Origin: JBOHBN01 sp050698355
GTDB taxonomy: Bacteria > Actinomycetota > Actinomycetes > Streptosporangiales > WHST01
DNA: 43,752 bases
Assembly (NCBI GenBank): GCA_050698355.1
Contig: JBOHBN010000274.1
Location: forward strand, 1 to 43,752
Direction: 5' to 3'
Part shown: positions 39,097 to 43,752 of the stretch, piece after piece
Layout of the letters: each line of letters starts with the position of its first letter
How positions within the stretch are numbered: position 1 is the stretch's first letter
Made by a program: the position numbers and the translations under genes
Notes under the pieces: generated by a model
Seen by the model: only the letters and a program-made list of their open reading frames with translations
What the model was told of the DNA's origin: nothing
Databases searched by the model: none

Positions 39097-40518
39097 GTGG
39101 GGGAGCAGGTAGACGAGCCGACGCGGTTGTGGGGCGGGCGGTTCGCCGCCGGGCCGGCGGACGCGATGACCGCGCTGTCGTCGTCCACGGCGTTCGACTG
39201 GAGGCTCGCCCCGTACGACATCGCGGGCTCGTGTGCGCACGCCCGCGTGCTGCACCATGCCGGGTTGCTCGACGACGGTGAGCTCGAGACCATGCTGGCC
39301 GCCCTCGAGCAGCTGCGTGCCGACGTGGAGTCTGGCTCCTTCCGCCCGGCGCCGGACGACGAGGACGTGCACACCGCGCTGGAGCGCGGCCTTCTGGAGC
39401 GCGCGGGGCCGGCGATCGGCGGCAAGCTGCGGGCGGGGCGCTCGCGCAACGACCAGGTCGCGGCGCAGTTCCGGATGTACCTGCGCGAGCACGCTCGGAT
39501 CGTCGCACGGTGCGTCCTAGACGTGGTCGACGCGCTCGCCGGTCAGGCCGACGCGCACCTCGGTGCACCGATGCCCGGCCGGACGCACTTCCAGCACGCG
39601 CAGCCAGTACTGCTCAGTCACCACCTGCTCGCGCACGCGTGGGCGCTGCTGCGGGACGTCGACCGGATCCGCGACTGGGACGTTCGCGCGGCGGAGTCAC
39701 CGTACGGTTCAGGGGCGCTCGCCGGGTCGTCGCTCGGGCTGGACCCCGCGTTCGTCGCGGCCGAGCTGGGGTTCGACCGCGCGGTGGCCAACTCCATCGA
39801 CGGCACGGCGAGCCGCGACTTCGTCGCCGAGCTGGCGTTCGTCCTCGCCATGATCGGGGTGGACGTGTCCCGCCTCGCCGAGGAGATCGTCATCTGGTCG
39901 ACCGCGGAGTTCGGCTTCGTGCGGCTGGACGACGCCTGGGCCACCGGGTCGTCGATCATGCCGCAGAAGAAGAACCCGGACGCGGCCGAGCTGGCGCGCG
40001 GCAAGTCCGGGCGTCTCGTCGGCAACCTGGCCGGTCTGCTGACCACGCTGAAGGGACTGCCGCTCGCGTACAACCGCGATTTGCAGGAGGACAAGGAGCC
40101 GGTTTTCGACTCGGTCGACACGCTCGAGCTGCTCCTGCCCGCGGTCGCCGGGATGGTCGGCACGCTGCAGTTCGACACGGAGCGGATGGCCGCGCTGGCT
40201 CCCGCCGGGTTCTCGCTGGCCACCGACGTGGCGGAGTGGTTGGTGCGCGAGGGTGTCCCCTTCCGTACGGCGCATGAGCTGGCGGGCGAGTGCGTACGGG
40301 TCTGCGAGTCGCGCGGCATCGACCTGCCCGACCTCACCGACGAGGACCTGCGGGCGATCTCACCGCACCTGACCCCGCGGGTACGCGAGGTGCTCTCCGT
40401 ACACGGCTCGCTGGCGTCCCGGTCGGCGCGCGGCGGCACCGCGCCGGGGCGGGTGACCGAGCAGCTCGGCGAGGTGCGTACCGCGGTCGACGCGGGCAGG
40501 GCCTGGGCGGGCGGCTGA
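39097..40518 (+). CDS. argH: argininosuccinate lyase
   Basis: ArgH splits argininosuccinate into arginine and fumarate, the last step of the pathway. The GTG at 39097 is preceded by AAGGGAG and gives 473 residues beginning VGEQVDEPTRLWGGRF, the usual start LWGGRF. Conserved pieces are GKLRAGRSRNDQVAAQFRMYLRE, MPGRTHFQHAQPVLLSHHLLAHA, and the fumarase/lyase signature SSIMPQKKNPDAAELARGKSG. The C-terminal domain has LPLAYNRDLQEDKEPVFDSVDTL. argG, which makes its substrate, must be elsewhere. It ends 8 nt before the convergent TOPRIM gene. Confidence 0.98.
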   Translation: MGEQVDEPTRLWGGRFAAGPADAMTALSSSTAFDWRLAPYDIAGSCAHARVLHHAGLLDDGELETMLAALEQLRADVESGSFRPAPDDEDVHTALERGLLERAGPAIGGKLRAGRSRNDQVAAQFRMYLREHARIVARCVLDVVDALAGQADAHLGAPMPGRTHFQHAQPVLLSHHLLAHAWALLRDVDRIRDWDVRAAESPYGSGALAGSSLGLDPAFVAAELGFDRAVANSIDGTASRDFVAELAFVLAMIGVDVSRLAEEIVIWSTAEFGFVRLDDAWATGSSIMPQKKNPDAAELARGKSGRLVGNLAGLLTTLKGLPLAYNRDLQEDKEPVFDSVDTLELLLPAVAGMVGTLQFDTERMAALAPAGFSLATDVAEWLVREGVPFRTAHELAGECVRVCESRGIDLPDLTDEDLRAISPHLTPRVREVLSVHGSLASRSARGGTAPGRVTEQLGEVRTAVDAGRAWAGG

Positions 40519-40526
40519 GCGGCGGC

Positions 40527-41129
40527 TCACTGCCGCACGGCGGCAAGCACGCCCTCCAGCGGCGCCGGTACGCGCGAGGTATCCAGCGCCTCGGCGAGCA
40601 GGCGGGCGTACTGGATCTTGCGGCCCGAGCGGGTACCGAGGAAGCGCCGAAGCTGCGCCACTGGTTCGCGTGCCCGCTGTGCCGGCTGGTTCTGGAACGT
40701 GCGCAGGGCGCCGAGGTCGCCCTGTACCTCGATCACGTGCTCGACCGCGGCGAGACCCAGCGCGCGGATCAGCTCGTCTTCGAGGTCACTCACGCACACG
40801 AAGAAGCCGAGCTGCTGCATGCCGCCGCGGGTGAGGCCGGCGCCGAGACCTGCTCGATCCAGGCTGCGGCAAAAGCCCGGTGCCTCCGCCGCGTCGCACA
40901 GTCCCGCCAGCCGCAGGCCGAGCCCGCGCGGTCCGAAGGCGTCCAGGAAGTGCCCGATGTTGGTCGCGCCCCCCATCGACACGATCGAGACGCCCTCGGC
41001 GGCCAGGTCGTGGCCGGTGCGCCTGGCGAGCGCTTCGAGCGCTGCCCGGTCGCTTCGCCCCTCGACGAGCACGACGGCCCGCGCATCACGGTGATCATGA
41101 AAGGTGTTCGCTGCCATGGCTACGAACAT
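40527..41129 (-). CDS. stand-alone TOPRIM-domain protein (OLD-nuclease-like C-terminus)
   Basis: The 200-residue protein matches the TOPRIM nucleotidyl transferase/hydrolase domain found at the C-terminus of OLD-family ATP-dependent nucleases, but has no ATPase part. VVLVEGRSDRAALEAL (~19-34) carries the TOPRIM Glu, and LRLAGLCDAAE holds the Asp position, although the usual DxD is not clear. The N-terminal MFVAMAANTFHDH is encoded inside a 46-bp palindrome, so the true start may be Met5 (41117) and the tail accidental. It is convergent with argH and divergent from mpg. A DNA repair or nuclease role is a family-level guess. Confidence 0.78.
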   Translation of the reverse strand: MFVAMAANTFHDHRDARAVVLVEGRSDRAALEALARRTGHDLAAEGVSIVSMGGATNIGHFLDAFGPRGLGLRLAGLCDAAEAPGFCRSLDRAGLGAGLTRGGMQQLGFFVCVSDLEDELIRALGLAAVEHVIEVQGDLGALRTFQNQPAQRAREPVAQLRRFLGTRSGRKIQYARLLAEALDTSRVPAPLEGVLAAVRQ

Positions 41130-41139
41130 TTTTCATGAT
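41094..41139. repeat. 46-bp inverted repeat between TOPRIM gene and mpg
   Basis: ATCATGAAAGGTGTTCG (41094-41110) pairs with CGAACATTTTTCATGAT (41123-41139) at 15 of 17 positions around a 12-nt centre containing CCATGG. It overlaps the first codons of the leftward TOPRIM gene and lies 29 nt before mpg. It is not clearly related to families A or B; it could be an operator for the divergent pair or a third repeat type. Confidence 0.75.
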
Positions 41140-41168
41140 GCCGGTGCGGGGCTGGTACACCTGGGCAC

Positions 41169-41810
41169 GTGCCAACAGCCCGTAGTGATCTGCTGCCGCG
41201 CGACTTCTTCGACCGCCCCGCGGTCGAGGTCGCCCCGGAGCTGCTCGGCCACCAGGTCCGGCACGATACCGCCGACGGCGTCGTCGCAGTACGGATCACC
41301 GAGGTCGAGGCGTACGAGGGGCAGTCCGACCCCGCCTCGCACGCGTACCGCGGACGCAGCCGGCGCAACGCCACCATGCACGGCGAGCCGGGCCACGTGT
41401 ACGTCTACTTCACCTACGGCATGCACTTCTGCATGAACATCGTGTGCCTGCCGGCCGGCACGGCCTCCGCGGTCCTACTGCGTGCGGGCGAGGTGGTCTG
41501 CGGGTACGACCTGGCTCGGGCGCGGCGCGGGCCGAAGGTTACCGACCGCGATCTCGCGCGCGGCCCGGCGCGGCTCACCTCCGCGCTCGGCATCGCGCGT
41601 GGAGAGGACGGCCTCGACGGATGCGCACCGGACAGCTCGCTGGTGCTGCGCCGCGCGTCGCATCGTTCCGACACCGCCGAGCGCACCGTGCTGACCTCCG
41701 CGCGTACCGGCGTGGCCCAGGCGCATGAGGTGCAGTGGCGGTTCTACCTCGATGGCGAGCCGACGGTCTCCCCGTACCGGCGGCACGTGCCCAAGCGCCG
41801 CAAGACGTGA
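41169..41810 (+). CDS. mpg: 3-methyladenine DNA glycosylase (AAG/MPG type)
   Basis: This base-excision repair enzyme removes alkylated purines such as 3-methyladenine. The 213-residue protein has LLPRDFFDRPAVEVAPELLGHQV at its start, ITEVEAYEGQSDPASHAYRGRSRRNATMHGEPGHVYVYFTYGMHFCMNIV (~43-92) with the catalytic Glu in EVEAY and the intercalating Tyr region. RGPARLTSALGI is also typical. The GTG start at 41169 has no strong Shine-Dalgarno. It is divergent from the TOPRIM gene across a 46-bp palindrome and followed by tyrS, an arrangement also common in other actinobacteria. Confidence 0.95.
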   Translation: MPTARSDLLPRDFFDRPAVEVAPELLGHQVRHDTADGVVAVRITEVEAYEGQSDPASHAYRGRSRRNATMHGEPGHVYVYFTYGMHFCMNIVCLPAGTASAVLLRAGEVVCGYDLARARRGPKVTDRDLARGPARLTSALGIARGEDGLDGCAPDSSLVLRRASHRSDTAERTVLTSARTGVAQAHEVQWRFYLDGEPTVSPYRRHVPKRRKT

Positions 41811-41854
41811 ACCGTACGCTTGGTCACGCAGGCGAGCTTGGGAGGATCGACGAC

Positions 41855-43153
41855 GTGACCGACATCGTGGACGAGCTGGAGTGGCGTGGGCTGATAGCCG
41901 CGTCCACCGACCGGGATGCGCTGCGTGCGGCATTCGCCCAGGGAGCAGTCACCTACTACTTCGGCTTCGACCCGACCGCACCGAGCCTGCACCACGGTCA
42001 CCTGGTGCAGGTACTCACGATGCGGCGCCTGCAACAGGCCGGCCACCGTCCTCTGGCACTCGTCGGCGGGTCGACCGGCCTCATCGGCGATCCGAACCCC
42101 GACCGCGAGCGCACGCTCAACGACCCCGAGGTGGTCGCGGGCTGGGTCGAGCGGATCAGGCGGCAGATCGAGCCGCTGCTCGACTTCGACGGGCCTGATG
42201 CCGCGCGGATGGTGAACAACCTGGACTGGACCGCGCCGCTCTCCGCCCTGGAGTTCCTGCGGGACATCGGCCAACACTTCCGGGTGAACAAGATGATCGC
42301 CAAGGAGGCGGTCAGCGCCCGGCTCCAGTCCGAGGCCGGTATCGGGTACGCCGAGTTCAGCTACCAGATCCTGCAGGCGTTCGACTATCTCGAGCTGTTC
42401 CGGCGGTACGGCTGCACCCTGCAGGGCGGCGGCAGCGACCAGTGGGGCAACATCACCGGCGGCGTCGACCTGATCCGCCGCGTGGAAGGTGCCACGGTGC
42501 ACGCGCTCGCGACGCCGCTTTTGACCAAGGCCGACGGGACCAAGTACGGCAAGACCACGGGTGCCGCGGTGTGGCTCGACCCGCAGATGCTCTCCCCGTA
42601 CGGCTTCTACCAGTTCTGGCTGAACATCGAGGATGCCGACGTTCCGAGCCACCTGCGGGCGCTGAGCTTCCGCTCACGCGAGGAGATCGAGGATCTCGAG
42701 AAGCGGACCGCGGAGCGGCCCGCCGCGCGCGCCGCGCAGGCGGCCCTGGCCGAGGAGCTGACGACGCTGGTGCACGGCGAGCAGGAGTGCGCGAAGGTCA
42801 TCGCCGCCAGCCGAGCACTGTTCGGTAGGGGAGATCTCACACTTTTGGACGAGCCGACGCTCGCAGCGGCCGTCGCGGAACTCCCGCGGGCCACGGTCGC
42901 CGGCCCCGAACTGCCTCCGTACGCGGAGCTCCTCGCCTCGACGGGCCTGGTAGCGAGCCGGTCGGAGGCGCGCAGGACGATCGGATCCGGCGGCGCGTAC
43001 GCCAACAACGCCCGGATCGATTCCGTGGACTCGGCGCCAATCGGCGCCGAGCTGTTGCACGGGCAGTGGCTCGTCCTGCGCAGGGGGAGGCGGACCCTCG
43101 CGGCGGTCCAGGCCGTCGCGCATGGCGTTTCCGCAGGTGAAAGCGGTGCATGA
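41855..43153 (+). CDS. tyrS: tyrosine-tRNA ligase
   Basis: This class I synthetase charges tRNA-Tyr. The GTG at 41855 follows GGGAGGA by 8 nt and gives 432 residues. Seen in order: YYFGFDPTAPSLHHGHLV with HHGH as HIGH motif (~30-47), LVGGSTGLIGDPNP, YQILQAFDYLELF, GGSDQWGNITGGVDLIRR, LLTKADGTKYGKT as KMSKS-type loop (~222-234), and an S4 RNA-binding domain at the C-terminus (LLASTGLVASRSEARRTIGSGGAYANN). No T-box leader is visible in the 44-nt gap after mpg. The rRNA promoter follows 31 nt after its stop. Confidence 0.98.
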   Translation: MTDIVDELEWRGLIAASTDRDALRAAFAQGAVTYYFGFDPTAPSLHHGHLVQVLTMRRLQQAGHRPLALVGGSTGLIGDPNPDRERTLNDPEVVAGWVERIRRQIEPLLDFDGPDAARMVNNLDWTAPLSALEFLRDIGQHFRVNKMIAKEAVSARLQSEAGIGYAEFSYQILQAFDYLELFRRYGCTLQGGGSDQWGNITGGVDLIRRVEGATVHALATPLLTKADGTKYGKTTGAAVWLDPQMLSPYGFYQFWLNIEDADVPSHLRALSFRSREEIEDLEKRTAERPAARAAQAALAEELTTLVHGEQECAKVIAASRALFGRGDLTLLDEPTLAAAVAELPRATVAGPELPPYAELLASTGLVASRSEARRTIGSGGAYANNARIDSVDSAPIGAELLHGQWLVLRRGRRTLAAVQAVAHGVSAGESGA

Positions 43154-43630
43154 CACGGGCGTAACTCATTCGGGCACCCCCGAGTTGACGCCCGCGACCC
43201 CGGTCGTCTAGTGTTCTACTCGCACCGAGCGCAGCAACGGACGTGCAAGCGGCCGGTCCGCGAAGCCCAGCTCCTGACCATGGGTCAGAGATCCAGGTAT
43301 GGAGCCAGGGTGTCGCTTACGAGCGGTTTGACCCAAGGTCTGCTTGCGACTAAGCTGGTGTCTTGCCCCTGAAAGAGGTCGAAAGGCCTCTGATGGTGTG
43401 CGCCCGTTCCTTGAGAACTCAACAGCGTGCCGAAAGTCAGTGCAACGACGATCGGCGAAGTCCGTCGGCGTGACCAACGGTCCTGCCATTGGACTTCAAA
43501 CGATCAACCCCGTCAGCGGGTCAGCGACCTCTAGGTCGTCTCGGCCCGCGGACAACGAACCAGGACACTGCCTTTAGTGCAGTGCCCTCCAAGAGGCTTG
43601 CGTGTCGCCATCGTGCGGCACGTGCGAAAC
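43154..43630 (+). promoter_or_regulatory. rRNA operon promoter and leader region
   Basis: No protein gene is supported in this 477-nt stretch. Two promoters are plausible: P1 TTGACG (43185-43190) with an 18-nt spacer and TAGTGT (43209-43214); P2 TTGACC (43328-43333) with 17 nt and TAAGCT (43351-43356). TTCCTTGAGAACTCAACAGC (from 43407) matches the boxA/antitermination and processing segment of actinobacterial pre-rRNA leaders. A CACTGC/GCAGTG hairpin lies at 43566-43584. The region immediately before 16S probably forms part of the RNase III processing stem. Confidence 0.8.
43156..43194 (+). terminator. inverted repeat after tyrS overlapping the rRNA P1 -35 box
   Basis: CGGGCGTAACTC (43156-43167) pairs with GAGTTGACGCCCG (43182-43194) apart from one bulged G, with an inner TCGGG/CCCGA. 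It starts 2 nt after the tyrS stop, so it may end the tyrS transcript although no T-run follows. Its right arm contains the TTGACG -35 hexamer of P1. Confidence 0.5.
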
Positions 43631-43752
43631 CTCAACGGAGAGTTTGATCCTGGCTCAGGACGAACGCTGGCGGCGTGCTTTATACATGCAAGTCGAGCGG
43701 TAAGGCTCCTTCGGGAGTACACGAGCGGCGAACGGGTGAGTAACACGTGGGC
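43631..43752 (+). rRNA. rrs: 16S ribosomal RNA, 5' end (cut by window edge)
   Basis: The universal start GAGAGTTTGATCCTGGCTCA is at 43638-43657, followed by GGACGAACGCTGGCGGCGTG, the CATGCAAGTCGAGCGG block, the helix 6 hairpin closed by CTTCGG, and GGCGAACGGGTGAGTAACAC. About 120 nt are present. The mature 5' end is placed at about 43631. The order is consistent with a 16S-23S-5S operon continuing past the window. One segment reads CTTTATACATGC where most actinobacteria have CTTAACACATGC. Confidence 0.97.

Noticed and set aside
41811..41854. T-box leader before tyrS (and before pheS at 26552-26643)
   Set aside because: The gaps are too short (44 and 92 nt) and lack the T-box consensus and an antiterminator.
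1..43752. Mobile elements, integrases, tRNA genes or prophage
   Set aside because: No transposase, integrase, phage or tRNA sequence was recognised. The only repeats seen are the palindromes listed.

Overview
This window is chromosomal DNA from a high-GC actinobacterium (Actinomycetota). The evidence is the GC-rich codon bias, frequent GTG starts, F420-type luciferase-like oxidoreductases, a PriA that has lost its helicase motifs, actinobacterial gene orders (metK-priA-fmt-rsmB-rpe; FMN riboswitch-ribE-ribM-ribBA-ribH; pheST; argCJBDFR..H; tyrS next to an rRNA operon) and the 5' end of a 16S rRNA gene. The 16S start looks broadly like Propionibacteriales or Jiangellales relatives, but the genus is not resolved here. 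No transposase, phage gene or CRISPR array was seen.

Layout. 1-2831 (minus strand): a carbohydrate-type ABC importer (lipoprotein binding protein, ATPase, first 63 codons of a permease), with a possible 29-codon coupled ORF. 3111-10598 (plus): housekeeping run metK, priA, fmt, rsmB, rpe, then a receiver-GGDEF protein. 10647-13621: accessory genes (AraC-DinB fusion, HIT-like protein, F420-type oxidoreductase, SpoU methyltransferase). 13622-17953: FMN-riboswitch riboflavin operon followed by hisG. 18015-22048: aldose epimerase, TetR regulator, oxidoreductase, and a VOC/O-methyltransferase pair behind a palindromic operator-like site. 22270-26551: aquaporin, infC-rpmI-rplT with an attenuator-like leader and an ATC start for infC, rRNA methyltransferase, sensor kinase. 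26644-30227: pheST. 30378-32971 (minus): Eis-type acetyltransferase and a secreted PAF-acetylhydrolase-like esterase. 33159-40518: arginine operon argCJBD / argFR / argH with an ARG-box-like promoter. 40527-43153: TOPRIM protein, mpg and tyrS. 43154-43752: rRNA promoter and leader region and the first ~120 nt of 16S rRNA.

The most unusual feature is a set of long, near-perfect intergenic palindromes. One family (A, with variant A') has 40-44 bp hairpins that begin with GTCAGT and have a YTATRG centre. A second family (B) has ~20-bp outer arms of the type AATGAYCACGKTATGT around an inner hairpin centred on CTGCAG. Ten copies each lie within about 40 nt of a stop codon, or overlap it. Arms of different copies differ by paired (compensatory) substitutions. 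Copies sit inside the riboflavin and arginine operons and supply coding tails or stop codons to some genes. They lack U-tracts and I do not recognise them as a named element; they are the best candidate for something undescribed.
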